The notes under the pieces: model-generated
Databases searched by the model: none
What the model was told of the DNA's origin: nothing
The model's input: only the letters and a program-made list of their open reading frames with translations
Source of the DNA: Liquidambar formosana
Lineage: Eukaryota; Streptophyta; Magnoliopsida; Saxifragales; Altingiaceae
NCBI GenBank assembly: GCA_039720395.1
Contig: CM077829.1
Location: 21,364,685-21,428,684, forward strand
Length of the DNA stretch: 64,000 nucleotides
Direction: 5' to 3'
Program-made: the position numbers and the translations under genes
In this document: positions 37,409 through 49,446 of the stretch, one piece after another
How positions within the stretch are numbered: the first letter of the stretch is position 1
Layout of the letters: each line of letters opens with the position of its first letter

Positions 37409-39066
37409 TGTCACACCCCAAACCCAAAAGACTGGATTTGGCGATATGATAGACACAACTCGCAAAGGTTTATGCCCTACATAGGCCAACCAACTTAACC
37501 ATATCAACCTGTAACAACGTTGTCTCCAATAATCCATCCACAATAAAATTCCATCCTATTTTTAACTAAAATCTCAACAATTAATTGAAATAACTAGATA
37601 AATCCATAATCATCAAATAAATTGTCAACTCCAATAATCCACTACAATGTCCACTGAAATAATAAAAAAAAAGTAATTCTTCTAATCATTAAAATAAAAG
37701 TTCTAGTGTAACTAGAAGATCAAGCCATCGACTCCCTAGCTCTTCGCATGCGGAAGCCACTCACAACAAGCTAATCATCTGTGGGGAAAAATATAAGGGG
37801 TGAGCATAAAGCTCAGCAAGAAAATTTTACACAATATATACGGGAAGAGATCAAGCATATTCGCACGATTAATTTAAAAAAAAAAAACACGAGTAACAAA
37901 ACGATAAAATTTCACAATAAATCATTTCTTTCAATTCAGTAGGCATATAAACTTTTATAAATAATTCTCTTGCTTTCAATTCAATAAACAATAATACTAA
38001 AACACTTTCGATAACAATGCATTCGATAAATAACTTTAAGATCACTGATTCATATAATACAAATCAATAAAACACTAAATTCATACAAGTATTTCCTCTG
38101 GCTAAACTCACATTCAATAGGCGCCCATCATCGTGGGACTTTACACTACATCAGTACTGATGACCAACAGTATTAGAATCCCCTGCTGGCATGGACCAAT
38201 TTTCCAACAGTATTAAAATCCCCTGCTGGCACAGACCAATAATCTAACCAGAGTTCACACTTATACAAAAAAGACATTTGGCAAATATCTTTCACAAGTA
38301 ATATAGATTCAAACATATATGTAAAACAATTTCAATAAATGACTATTTTTGCTTGACCCACAGTACATAAGAAATAAACACTTTGATAATGAAACGATTT
38401 TGAAAACAATTGTCCATAAATCATTGGCTCACAAAAGAGGAATGGAATTCAGATTTATTTTTATTTAATCAAAGAGGGCGATACATTGTGCAAGTTCCCT
38501 TACCTCAGACCAAACCTTCAAGAATCCAAGTGATTGAGGTCCTAATAATTCGAACGCTATTCAGAACCTAAAGTCAATAATATACTTTATCAATAATCAG
38601 GCCTACACTAATAAATTTTTTCTAATCACGTGGTATGGATCGACATGTGATTCTAATGCCTAAAATACGTGCTATACATAATATATACTACATACTAGCT
38701 TAATGCTAGAATGGGCATGCATACACTAGATAATTTGTCATTTCCCAACTCTTTCTCCAAGTACGGTCAACAAATATTATTTATATTCATATAATACTTT
38801 AGAGCCTTTACTATTTACACTATACTCCAAAACTCAAATCTGTAACCTCCATTCTTTATTAAAAAAATATGCAACCTCCACTTTTACAAAAAGCAACCTC
38901 CATTCTTTATTAAAAAATATGTAACCTCCCCTTTTACAAAAAGCAACGTACCATCATATATATATATATATGTGTAAAAAGTTGCTTTGTCTTTGTGCTT
39001 TTATTTATTTATTTTTTCTTAAAGGCCTGTACCATTCGTACCAATGTCCACTGGCACGACTTGTGC

Positions 39067-39100
<34 letters not shown>

Positions 39101-39603
39101 CATAACTTCATCCTGTCATATTGTAATCCCAACGAAAACTACTTCTTCTTTATTTTTATCCTTTTTTTTCTTCCTTCAACGTCAGATTTCTAATTTCAAC
39201 AACTCACCAATTCCTATTCATCTTAATTTACCGTACATCTATGACAAAACCTAATACATATATATATATATATATTACTTACTTGATTCCCAGCGTACAG
39301 AGGTGAAGAAGGTGAAAAAGGGGCAAACTTTCCTTAGCCGTCAATCCTCTATTCTCTCAATGGTTTCCAAGCCAAAAAGTAATAACTTCCCTTAAAAGAT
39401 CTTATATAGGGCACAAATTAATCCTAACCTATTTGGGTTTACTTCCAATGCTAGTGTTTGGTTACGCAGTTATCTTATTCACGATTACATTTAATTCCAA
39501 TAATTACGTGTATAATAAAATTAACTAATAATTTAAATTAACCGTTACACATTAAATATATAATTAATTAAACGAAAGATTTACGTAAATATGGGGCATT
39601 ACA
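37409..39603 (-). mobile_element. Nested solo LTR with CTTAG duplication
   Basis: A 2195-bp insert runs from TGTCACACCCC to GGGGCATTACA, flanked by CTTAG at 37404-37408 and 39604-39608. The ends are typical of Ty3/gypsy LTRs; family and orientation are uncertain. It contains 40-bp and 51-bp short duplications (38164-38250, 38842-38945) and TA runs. I see no coding frame of substance. Confidence 0.8.
39068..39098. repeat. TA microsatellite
   Basis: About fifteen TA units lie inside the nested solo LTR. Smaller runs are at 38955-38972 and 39256-39275. Confidence 0.9.
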
Positions 39604-39730
39604 CTTAGAGACTCTCTTGGTGCTCAAACAACTCAAACTTACACACTCCTAAGAGAAAACAAGTTGTAATGGCGGAGGAAACCGTCAAAAGAAGGAGAGA
39701 AGAGGTTGAATCCCACTTAAAGACGGATTC

Positions 39731-39790
39731 CCTCAGGTGATCGTCTGGGCTTGGACGGCTGACCGTCTGGCCCCAGATGGTCACCCGAGG
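39731..39790. promoter_or_regulatory. Diverged, shorter palindrome in second-family LTR
   Basis: The outer arms CTCAGGTGATCGTCTGG and CCAGATGGTCACCCGAG pair at about 15 of 18 positions, with an inner ACGG/CCGT stem. It matches the 80-bp palindrome's position but lacks its centre. Confidence 0.6.
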
Positions 39791-40495
39791 GCTCCCATCA
39801 GCATTCCTCGGTTAGACTCCTTCGCCTTCTGGAAGTCTTTCGGGGGTCAAATTAAGTCCGATTTTGACGAAATAAAAGCCAAAACGACCGTGTTTAGAAG
39901 GGGAACACATTTTTAAGCATTTTAGGACAAAAATCCTTAACCATGGGTGCATGGTTAGGTTTTACAAAGGTGGTTAACCATGGTGCCTCACCGTCGCTAA
40001 GCTGGGTTTACACACAAGGTCAAACCAAATGCTTTTCGAATCGAAATTCAACCTTTTTAAACATGTCTAGGATGTAAATAAAGCCCAATTGAAGTTAAAT
40101 GAGAGAAAATTAAGTGGGTCACATGAGTCAATTTGAGCGAACCAAGAAAGGGTCTTTTAGCCAACCTGAACCGTTATGAGCCGAATTGATCTTAAGCCAT
40201 TAGTTCATTAAATCGAATCTATATATAGACTCTAAGTAACCATATGAACTCGAAGGAATGACTCGGGATTCATTTCAAGGTCAAATGGAAAATATACAGC
40301 TTAAAAGACGATTGTGCCTTTAAAGTCGCAAAAGTTCTTATTGACTATCGAAATGAACTCCAAATCACTTCGAAATTCATACACATGATATTCGATGCCA
40401 TAGAAACTCAATGCAAAAGACTAGACTCGAAAATAAAATAAAAACCTACATGAAATGATGGCCTCAAACTAGGGTGACAAAAATGGGGTGTGACA

Positions 40496-40754
40496 CATCC
40501 ATATGAACTCCAATTGGCAACTTGGAGATCATTTCAAGGTTAAATGGAAAGTTTGTGGCCTAAAAGACGATTATGCCCCTCAAGTCACAAAAGTTCTTAT
40601 TAACGCTCAAGATCAACTCCAAATCGAACCAAAATTCATACACACCATCCTCAGGACCCTAAAAACTCAATGCAAAAGACTAGACTCAAAAAGGAAACAA
40701 AAAGACACATGAAATGACAAACCCTAGCTAAGGTGGCAAAAATGGGGTGTGACA
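40496..40754 (-). repeat. Tat/Ogre 5' LTR, part 3 (outer end)
   Basis: This is the LTR 5' end, ending GGGTGTGACA at 40754. The next bases, GTAGG, continue a copia LTR, so the Ogre element inserted into Copia C. Confidence 0.85.
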
Positions 40755-42031
40755 GTAGGAATAGCACATTGTGTGCACAATGGAACTCTTTCCATTAAGG
40801 GTCTAATTGGAACTCCTTCCAATTTCCTAATGGTTATAACTCATTTATATAAATTAGGGCTTCCACTAATCATGAGTAACACCTAGCATATGGCTCATGG
40901 TGTTGTCCTTAATGAGGTGAATAGTGATCTTACAAAGAACTCTTCTGTTATAGTTTATAGGTTATAATTACATCTTTCCATCCACACAATGTCTCCAATT
41001 GAATCAATGGGACATGGAAGTTTGTCAAGTCCTTAGTTCAGTTACTTTAGACTCAATCATGAATATCAACTCAATAATGAGCTTATGGAAACTCCTTTCC
41101 ATATTCATTCTATCATGGGCCCATGGATTTAATGAGTTATATGAATGAATGATATATAAAACATTCTCTCCCTTTTTCCTAAGAGTGATGGATTTCTTGT
41201 TGATCACTCACATGCCTTCACACACATAGCAATAGGGCCAATGAATACCTTTGCAAACCCCTAGAAGGATCTACACTTAGTATTATCAAACTTCTAAAGC
41301 TACATGCATAAGACAACTGTGGTGTCTCAGGTCTAAGGATTACTTGTACCACTATAATAATGAGAAACTGATTGACAGGCAGGTTAAAACTCCATTCAGT
41401 TTATCTCATATTTTTTGTTACATTCAATGTACCTATTCTTATAATAGGCACCCACTTGTTGGTTGTAGTGTCTCTACACAAATAGCTTGAGACTAGCTAT
41501 CCTTTTACAGAGTCAACCTAACAAGTGCTAGTCCTATGGTTCATTATTGTCCATCATAGTGAACATTCAACTAGGAATGTTTTAGGAGTTTAGTACAGAG
41601 ATATATTAATAGTCTCAAAATTACAACTCTTTGTAATTCCATATTCTCAACTCTAACTCCATGGGCATATTTTGTAAATATAAATGATGCATATAAACAT
41701 AATAGAATAAGCCCTTATATTAAATCAATAATAAATGTGACATACATAAATGAAACCAAATGATTGTTCCTAATCCCTAAACAATCATCTCTATGATTGG
41801 CTCTAGGGCATAATCCTAACAATCTCCCACTTGCACTATAGCTAATCCACCATGTATCTAATACCCATTTCCTGTCGATGGTAATCCATCTACATTTGGG
41901 TTAGAGGTTTAGTGAAGGGGTCTTCTACATTCTCTATTATATCAATCTTCTATATGTATATGTCATATCTTCCATTGATCTCTCTAATCACATGGAATCG
42001 CCACTTATAGTTTGGCCTTTTGATGAGACCG
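40755..42031 (-). mobile_element. Copia C: interrupted 3' LTR and pol end
   Basis: 40755-41821 is part of a copia 3' LTR, cut on the left by the Ogre LTR. 41822-42031 is the purine tract and the last part of RNase H in minus orientation, closest to Copia E. It is more diverged than the other copia LTRs, so it is the older host of the Ogre insertion. It is cut at 42031 by CACTA. Confidence 0.8.
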
Positions 42032-42787
42032 CACTACTAGAAAAACACTGATAGATGACCGTTTTTAACAGTCATCTTTTAAAAAAACAGTCATCTTTTT
42101 TTCAAGTAAAAAGGGTCATCTTTAGAGGCGTCATCTATTCTCATACAAAAGATGACTGTTTTTAACAATCATCTTTTCTTCAAAATGGTCATCTTTTAGA
42201 TAGATAGATTACTGTTTTCCAAGAAAAACCGTCATCTTTATGGAGAAAAGATGACCGTGAAAATCGGTCATCTTTTTCAAAACAAATTTATAAAAAAAAA
42301 ATTTTGTTTTTAAAAAATGCTATTTGATGCTTATAAACCTACACTTATATTAGACCAATCAAACTGTTATAAATTTGAAATTATTACAAAAACACTAAAA
42401 ATCTCAAACCTCTTTATGGAAAAAAAATTAAAAAAAAGGAAAAAAAGAAGAAGATATTAGTACATCACATTTCAAATTTTATTTAGAGCCATGGCCTCCA
42501 TGATTGATGTGATTCCTATCAAATCAACCAATTGGCAGAAAACATCTTGATGGGCCTGCAAAAAACCAACTGGAGTATAAATCACGTATATATGTATTCA
42601 GAAGGGAAAATAAAGGGAGAGAAACCAGCAAATTATCCATTATTCACAAAAACTATAGGCTACTGACATGCCAATATTTAACGAATGCCTGTTTCCGGCA
42701 TGAACTAGGTTCTGGGCTACTGGCTGAGTAAGGGACTCTGAATACAGGGATCTCCTCTTTTCTCCTTGCCCCTTTGAGTACAGGGCT
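42032..42787. mobile_element. CACTA (En/Spm-type) transposon, one end only
   Basis: It starts CACTACTAGAAAAAC, the CACTA terminal motif. For about 230 bp it then repeats GTCATCTTT and its complement roughly ten times, as CACTA subterminal repeats do. The rest is AT-rich with no transposase frame. No matching end (TAGTAGTG) is present before copia sequence resumes near 42788, so the other end was lost. Confidence 0.72.
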
Positions 42788-43634
42788 ATTGTTTGATTTC
42801 TCTCATTGTATAGATGGACCATGAGTGTATAAAAGGTTAGTGGGAGTGCGATCGTTTTTTCTTTATCCTAAGTATGGATGACATCATAATCATTATGAAT
42901 GATATATGAATGTTATCTAATGTAAAGTTTTAGTTTTTGGAGAAAAACTAATTCATGAAAGATTTGGCAAAAGCATCCAATAATATCTATAGAGATAGAT
43001 CATATAGATTACTAAGTATCTCCAAATCATCAAACATAGTTGAAATGTTGAAGGAGTTCAACATAGAGAATTCTAAGGGAAGTCTGATTTACTTCAGATA
43101 AGAATTCATTATTCAAGGGCATGTGCCCTAGGATAATACAAGTAAGGTTCTTAAAGTGTTAAGAAGCCTTATTCTACACTATGTATTGAACCTGATATCT
43201 ATTATGTTGTAATTGTTACAAATAGTTATCAATCAATTCAAATTTGGAATATTGGATTGTATATGGAAATTGTAAACTCATAGTAGATGGGTATATGGAT
43301 TTGGATATAATCCATATGGGGTATATTTTATATTCACTTTAGTTGGTGAAATACTTGATGGAAGAATTGTATGAAAGATACAGTGGATTCCATTATTAAA
43401 GGTGAATTAATTGTCGCATTGTCTAGGAAACTGTTTGGATCTATAAGTTCATTTAGAACTTGGAGTTGTTCCTTCCATTGAGTTGCCCACACCTTGTTTT
43501 GTGACAACAATGGGTCTATAGCTCAAGTATAGGAATCACGGTCTTATCAAAAAGTCTAAACACATAGAGCAGCAATTCCATGTGATTAGAGCAATCATTG
43601 GAAAAGGTAATAGATACATTACAGAAGATATTAT
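42788..43634 (+). pseudogene. Copia D internal fragment, decayed RT/RNase H
   Basis: It is colinear with Copia A from about 9937 to 10770 and carries the same ruined pol. It is interrupted at 43634 by Copia E (target ATTAT) and resumes at 53648. Confidence 0.8.
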
Positions 43635-45290
43635 TGTTGGGAATCATACAAGAGGGAAAAATAGAAGTGCGGAATATAAAAATTTTCCCTTTGATTCCAC
43701 AGCCCATGAATCTAACTATGCATATACAAAATTAAACCCTAGCTATGAAGAGGGTTAGAACACTTACAGAATTTTTGTCTTCTCCTTTTTGCTCCAAGCT
43801 TTGATTCCGGATAGCGGTGAATGAGCAGCCCAAGTGTGCTGCCTCCAACGGTATCCACACCTAGCTAGAGCTTCAAGTCTTTTCCTTCTTTTCCCTTGTT
43901 GTTGTTAGTGAAGGAGAAGAGAGGAGAGAGAGAGAGGGAGGCTGGAAAATCTGGACAGCCCCTTGGGATTTCAACTTGTGATGATGTCATCACTTCAAAG
44001 TGTGACTTATATAGTCCACACTCAAGGGGGCCGGCCCTAGGGGGAAACCCTATTAGGGTGTTATGCAATTTCTCTAAATTGCACAATAACCCCTATAAAT
44101 TATATCAAATATAAATAGGCCTCAAAGAACTATTCTTTATGCACTCATACCCTTTCTCTCATAGACTTTAAAGCTCATCTTGCATGATCAGTGTGTGACC
44201 CATTGGGTTCACATCATCAAGTAGTAGGAATAGCACGAGGTGTGCACAATGGAACTCTTTCCATTTAGGGTCTAATTGGAACTCCTTCCAATTCCCTAAT
44301 TGATTATAACTCACTTATATCAATTAGGGCTTCTACTAACCATGAATAACACCTAGCATATGGTTCATGGTGTCGTCCTTAATGAAGTGAATATGTATCT
44401 ATCAAAGAACCCTTCTGTTATAGTTTATAGGTTACAATTGCATCCTTCCATTTACACAATGTCTCCAATTGAACTAATAGGACATGGAAGTCTGTCAAGT
44501 CCCTAGTTCAATTACTTTATACTCATTCATAAATATCAACTCAATGATGAACTTATGGAAACTCCTTTCCATATTCACACTGCCATGGCCATGGACTGAA
44601 TGAGTTATATTATGAATGCTATATGAGACATTCTCTCTCTTTTTCCTGAGAGTAATGGATTCCTTGTTGATCACTCACATACCTTCATACACATAGCAAT
44701 AGGGCCAATGAACACCTTTACAGACCCATGAATAGAATCTGCACTTAGTGTTATCAAATTTCTAAAGCTACATGCATAAGGTAACTATGGTGTCTCAGGT
44801 CTAAGGATTACTTGTACCACTATAACATTGAGAAACTGATTGACAGGCAGGTTAAAACTCCATTCAGTTTATCTCAAATCTTTGGTCACATTCAGTGTAC
44901 CTATTCTATTAACAGGCACCCACCTGTTGGTTGTAGTGTCTCCACACAAATAGCTTGAGACCAACTATCCTCCTATAGAGTCAACCTAACAAGTGCTAGT
45001 CCTATGGTTCATTACTGTCCATCATAGTGAACCTTCAACTAGGAATGATTTAGGAGTTTAGTACAGAGATATATTTACAGTCTCATAATTACAACTCTTT
45101 GTAATTCAATATTCTAAACTCTAACTCCTTGGACATATTATGTAAATATTAATGATGCATACAAACATAATAGAATAAGCCCTTTTATTAAATCAATAAT
45201 AAATGTGACATACATAAATGAAATCAAATGATTGTTCCTTTATCCCTAAACAATCATCTCTATGATTGGCTCTAGGGCATAACTCTAACA
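43635..45290 (-). repeat. Copia E 3' LTR
   Basis: It starts TGTTGGGAATCATAC and ends CTCTAACA on plus. It is a distinct LTR subfamily from Copia A, B and F. Confidence 0.92.
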
Positions 45291-45304
45291 ATCTCCCACT
45301 TGCA

Positions 45305-48300
45305 CTATAGCCAATCCACAATGTATCTAATACCCATTTCCTGTCTGTGGTGATCCAACTGCTCTTGGGTCATAGCTTTAGTGAAGGGATCTGCTACATT
45401 CTCTATTGTGTGAATCTTCTGTATGCTAATATCACCTCTTCCAATGATCTCTCTAATCACATGGAATCGACGCTCAATGTGTTTGGACTTTTGATGAGAC
45501 CGTGGTTCCTTAGCTTGAGCAATAGCCCCGTTGTTGTCACAAAACAATGGCAAGGGCTTCTCAATGGCAGGAACTACTCCCAGTTCAGTAATGAACTTCT
45601 TTATCCAAACAGCTTCCTTTGCAGCCTCTGATGCAGCAATGTACTCAGCCTCTGTAGTGGAGTCCGCTGTAACATCCTGTTTACAGCTCCTCCAACTTAC
45701 AGCTCCACCATTCAAGGTGAAAACATACCCCGATGTTGATTTCCTATCATCATCGTCAGATTGAAAATCTGAATCCGTATAACCAACCATTTCTAAATTT
45801 CTTCCTCCATAGACAAGGAATAGTTCCTTAGTTCTTCTTAAGTACTTAAGGACAGCCTTGACTGCTTCCCAGTGTTTCACACCTGGGTCTGCCTGATATC
45901 TGCTTGTAACACTTACACCAAAAGCGATATCTGGTCTTGTACACAACATGGCATACATTAGACTCCCTACTGCAGAAGCATAGGGAATCGTCCTCATGTA
46001 CGCAATCTCCTCTGGAGTTTTAGGTGCCATGTTTTTAGACAACTTGATTCCATGCCTAACAGGAATTAGACCTCTTTTGGAATCTTCTAAATTGAACCTT
46101 TTCAATATTTTGTCTATGTACAATGATTGGGAGAGACCTAGCATCCTTTTAGATCTATCTCTATAGACCTTTATTCCCAGAATATAGGATGCTTCTCCCA
46201 AATCTTTCATGGAGAAATTCTGTGAAAGCCACTCTTTCACTTTTGATAACGTTTCTACTTTATTCCCGAGAAGTAGAATGTCATCAACATATAGGACTAG
46301 GAAGGTAATCGCACTCCCACTAACTTTCTTGTACACACATGGTTCATCCATATTCTGTAGGAAACCAAACGATTTGATTGCCTCATCGAATCGGATGTTC
46401 CAGCTTCTAGAAGCTTGTTTAAGTCCATAAATGGACCGCTGTAGCTTGCACACTTTGTGGTCCTCACCACTGGATGTAAAACCCTCAGGTTGCTGCATAT
46501 AAAGGTCTTCCTCAATGTTTCCATTAAGGAAAGCGGTCTTTACATCCATTTGCCATATCTCATAATCGTAGTGTGCAGCTATAGCTAACAAGATCCTAAT
46601 AGACTTAAGCATAGCCACTGGCGAGAAGGTTTCCTCATAGTCAATACCATGTCTTTGTCGGTAACCTTTTGCCACTAGCCTAGCCTTGTAGGTCTCTACC
46701 TTTCCATATGAGCCTATCTTCCTTTTGAAGATCCATTTGCAGCCAATAGGTACTATACCTTCTGGTGGATCAACTAAAGTCCAGACTTTGTTGGAATACA
46801 TCGAGTCCATTTCAGATTTCATAGCTTCCAGCCATTTGTTCGAATCAATATCCGAAATCGCTTGTCCATAAGTAGTAGGGTCATCTGGGTGTTCTCTATC
46901 ACCAAGGAACAATTCCTCTGCATTATGGTTGAGAAATCCATATCTCTCAGGTGCAACAGATACCCTACTCGATCTACGGAGAGGTTGTGGTACATTAGTG
47001 GGTTCTGTCTCATCAGGGACAGGGGTGGGATCACTGTCGGTTTGTGTCTCATCAGACAATTCTTTGAGTTCTATTTTCCTGTTATTGCCTCCTTCTTGAA
47101 TAAACTCTTTTTCAAGAAAGACTGCAAACTTACTAACAAACACCTTTTGTTCATCAGGATAATAGAAATAATATCCTAAACTCTCTTTAGGATATCCCAC
47201 AAACCTACATTTAATTGATCTTGATTCTAACTTGGTTGCATCATGTGTCTTTACATATGCAATGCAACCCCATACCTTAATATGTTTAAGGCTTGGTGCT
47301 CTCCCTTTCCATATCTCATACGGTGTCTTAGGGACAGATTTGGTTGGGACTCTGTTCAACAAATACGCTGCAGTTTCCAGGGCATGTCCCCAGAAGGACA
47401 ATGGTAAATCAGTGTAACTCATCATGGACTTAACCATATCCAATAAGGTTCTATTCCTCCTTTCTGACACACCATTAAGCTGTGGTGTTCCAGGAGGTGT
47501 CCATTGAGATAGAATGCCCGCTTGAACAAGATGATCTAAAAACTCACCAGTTAAATATTCTCCTCCTCGATCCGATCGAAGAGCTTTAATACTTTTACCA
47601 GTTTGTTTCTCTACTTCATATCTGAATTCTTTGAACTTTTCAAATGCTTCAGATTTGTACTTCATTAAGTACACATACCCGTACCTAGAATGATCATCGG
47701 TAAAGGTTATAAAGTAAGAGAAACCTCCACGAGCATGTATGCTCATAGGACCACATACATCACTATGTATTAATCCTAATATGTCTGCTGCTCTCTCACC
47801 GTGACCGGTGAAAGGTGACTTGGTCATTTTACCTAGTAAACAAGATTCACAAGTTGGAAAGGGCATAGAAACCAATGGACCCAATTGTCCATCCTTACAC
47901 ATCTTGTTAATCCTATTCTCACTGATATGACCTAGTCTCAAGTGCCAGTCATATGCGGAGTTTTCTTCATCTCTTGTTCTCTTGGGTTTGTTTGCATTCA
48001 ATTTAGAGCTATCATGCTCTATGCAATTAACATTTGCAATAAAGTTTAGAAAATAAAGGCCATTCACATAAACTCCAGAAGTAATGAACTCTTCATTTTT
48101 AAATAAAGAACATTTATTCTCCTCAAAAACAAACCTAAATCCTTGTTTAGATAATACTGAAATAGAAATAATGTTTCTTATAACTTCTGGAATATAAAGA
48201 CAGCCTGATAATTCTAAACTACTCCCACTAGGCAAAGTCAAGCAGCAAGTCCCCACGGCTAATGCAGCAACGTTTGCTCCATTTCCCACTCGTAGGGTTA

Positions 48301-48439
48301 CTTCTCCTTTACTCAGCCTTCTGCTTCCCACTAGGTCCTGCATGGAATTACAAATATGAGAACTCGCACCAGAATCTAGTACCCAAGTGGAAGCAGAGCT
48401 AACACTCATGTTAGTCTCAAGTATAAGAGCACAATCCAT
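45305..48439 (-). CDS. Copia pol polyprotein: protease, integrase, RT, RNase H
   Basis: This 1044-residue frame is intact. Order and key residues: aspartic protease (DSGAS, Asp22); integrase zinc finger (His166, His171, Cys197, Cys200); integrase core Asp227, Asp290, Glu326, the last two 35 residues apart as in DD35E; an RRSSR linker; reverse transcriptase ([11 protein letters not shown] with Asp632, YVDD at 717-720); and RNase H (TDSD Asp889, TEAEY Glu930/932, CDNNG Asp968), ending [10 protein letters not shown] near the purine tract. The integrase-before-RT order marks Ty1/copia. The start at 48439 is the first Met after a TAG at 48458 that separates it from gag in the same frame, so it is normally expressed as gag-pol. 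It would copy and integrate the element in the cytoplasm and nucleus. The copia sublineage is not certain; the 1.65-kb LTR hints at Angela-like. Confidence 0.93.
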   Translation of the reverse strand: MDCALILETNMSVSSASTWVLDSGASSHICNSMQDLVGSRRLSKGEVTLRVGNGANVAALAVGTCCLTLPSGSSLELSGCLYIPEVIRNIISISVLSKQGFRFVFEENKCSLFKNEEFITSGVYVNGLYFLNFIANVNCIEHDSSKLNANKPKRTRDEENSAYDWHLRLGHISENRINKMCKDGQLGPLVSMPFPTCESCLLGKMTKSPFTGHGERAADILGLIHSDVCGPMSIHARGGFSYFITFTDDHSRYGYVYLMKYKSEAFEKFKEFRYEVEKQTGKSIKALRSDRGGEYLTGEFLDHLVQAGILSQWTPPGTPQLNGVSERRNRTLLDMVKSMMSYTDLPLSFWGHALETAAYLLNRVPTKSVPKTPYEIWKGRAPSLKHIKVWGCIAYVKTHDATKLESRSIKCRFVGYPKESLGYYFYYPDEQKVFVSKFAVFLEKEFIQEGGNNRKIELKELSDETQTDSDPTPVPDETEPTNVPQPLRRSSRVSVAPERYGFLNHNAEELFLGDREHPDDPTTYGQAISDIDSNKWLEAMKSEMDSMYSNKVWTLVDPPEGIVPIGCKWIFKRKIGSYGKVETYKARLVAKGYRQRHGIDYEETFSPVAMLKSIRILLAIAAHYDYEIWQMDVKTAFLNGNIEEDLYMQQPEGFTSSGEDHKVCKLQRSIYGLKQASRSWNIRFDEAIKSFGFLQNMDEPCVYKKVSGSAITFLVLYVDDILLLGNKVETLSKVKEWLSQNFSMKDLGEASYILGIKVYRDRSKRMLGLSQSLYIDKILKRFNLEDSKRGLIPVRHGIKLSKNMAPKTPEEIAYMRTIPYASAVGSLMYAMLCTRPDIAFGVSVTSRYQADPGVKHWEAVKAVLKYLRRTKELFLVYGGRNLEMVGYTDSDFQSDDDDRKSTSGYVFTLNGGAVSWRSCKQDVTADSTTEAEYIAASEAAKEAVWIKKFITELGVVPAIEKPLPLFCDNNGAIAQAKEPRSHQKSKHIERRFHVIREIIGRGDISIQKIHTIENVADPFTKAMTQEQLDHHRQEMGIRYIVDWL

Positions 48440-48457
48440 ACCTTCCGAAGGTTGGTT

Positions 48458-48964
48458 CTACAGAGTATCTAGATACTCTTGGCAGTTACGTTTCCAATGC
48501 CCATCTTTGCCGCAGTAAAAACAGATCCCTTTACCTTTCCTCTTCCTTTGGGTACTCTTACCCTTTCTTATACCCTTGCCTTTAGGCTTGAGTATAGAAT
48601 TGGAAGTAGGAACTTCAACCCATTCATCACATTCAAGCAAGAACTCTTTGCCATACAACTCTTGTATGTGGATAAATATCTCGGGTGCACTTCCCATGGA
48701 CTCGTATTGCTTCTTAAGCTCAGGACTTAGAGACACCATCATATAGCATCTCGTCATAAGATCATCATCCATGCGCTTCTGATAAGCGTCTTTCTCTTGC
48801 CGAGTTGCAGCCTCAGTAGGAGCATTGGGAAGTGGACTTTGAAGTGCATAGGTAATATTTTCAGAATTCAAAACGATTTTTAAATTCCTTAACCAATCAA
48901 GATAATTAGGTCCAGTTAAACGGTTGGTTTCCAAAATGTTGGATAACGGGTTGCGGTGAGCCAT
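48458..48964 (-). CDS. Copia gag, shortened, ending at a TAG in the pol frame
   Basis: It has 168 residues. The N-terminus (NRLTGPNYLDWLRNLKIVL, then MTRCYMMVSLSPELKKQYES) is a standard copia gag. A basic segment and one CCHC zinc knuckle (Cys148, Cys151, His156, Cys161) follow. Copia gags of this type usually have about 90 more residues between the ELYG motif and the basic region; here ELYGKE runs straight into a short acidic piece near residue 108, so an in-frame deletion is likely. The stop TAG is one transition from Gln or Trp and lies in the pol frame. It could be a nonsense change or a read-through stop. The hairpin array lies 170-480 nt upstream of the ATG. Confidence 0.85.
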   Translation of the reverse strand: MAHRNPLSNILETNRLTGPNYLDWLRNLKIVLNSENITYALQSPLPNAPTEAATRQEKDAYQKRMDDDLMTRCYMMVSLSPELKKQYESMGSAPEIFIHIQELYGKEFLLECDEWVEVPTSNSILKPKGKGIRKGKSTQRKRKGKGICFYCGKDGHWKRNCQEYLDTL

Positions 48965-49136
48965 TACGGTGATCTACATACAGAAAATTAAAACAGAAAA
49001 TCAGATTTCATTTTTAATCCATAATGATTGGGTCTTTAATCATATGGTACCTCCCACTATTTTATCAAATTCCATACACCCTCTAATGGAATTCGGGAAT
49101 CTCATTCCTAATGGGGATTGGGGTCCCACTGTGACC

Positions 49137-49446
49137 TAGAAGCCTCACATGTTAGTTTCTTGACTTCTAACCCATAGTAAGAAGACAACTCTTTGTCTAT
49201 TGCTTCATAAGCAAATTCCAATCGTTTTGCCTCTAGGGTACATACTCCTCACATGTTAGTTTCTTGGAATACTTCCCTAGTTAAGTTAAACCCATCATTC
49301 ACACAGGTATGTTTCACCAAATATATACCTCACATGTTAGTTTCTTGGTATATACCAGCTTAGGCACCCCATGATATCTATATATGTGATAGTTTCAAGT
49401 AATGTCTTTAATATGGGTAGCTCCTACATGTCTGCAGCCAGGTACC
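49137..49446 (-). ncRNA. Hairpin array upstream of gag, Copia E
   Basis: The 17-nt loop complement TCACATGTTAGTTTCTT is at 49145-49161, 49249-49265 and 49330-49346 with the same stem types as in Copia A. The GGGTAGC hairpin, also with ACATGT in the loop, closes the set at 49446. The nearest hairpin is about 170 nt from the gag ATG. Confidence 0.68.

Larger units (their letters stand above)
35662..40495 (-). mobile_element. Solo LTR of a second Ogre-like family
   Basis: The element reads TGTGAACCC at 35662 and GGGTGTGACA at 40495 on plus. CATCC follows at 40496-40500 and CTCC (one base lost) precedes it, so the Ogre LTR reads through when it is removed. Without its own insert it is about 2.6 kb. 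It has a TATA box (CTATATAAAGG, minus, near 37337), a CTACGTA stem-loop at 36130-36175 and a shorter palindrome at 39731-39790. There is no internal region, so it is a solo LTR. A plus-strand relative is at 59957-61416. Confidence 0.82.

Noticed and set aside
37337..37543. Possible tryptophan-rich small protein on minus
   Set aside because: It spans the boundary of the nested solo LTR at 37409, so it is not a conserved gene.
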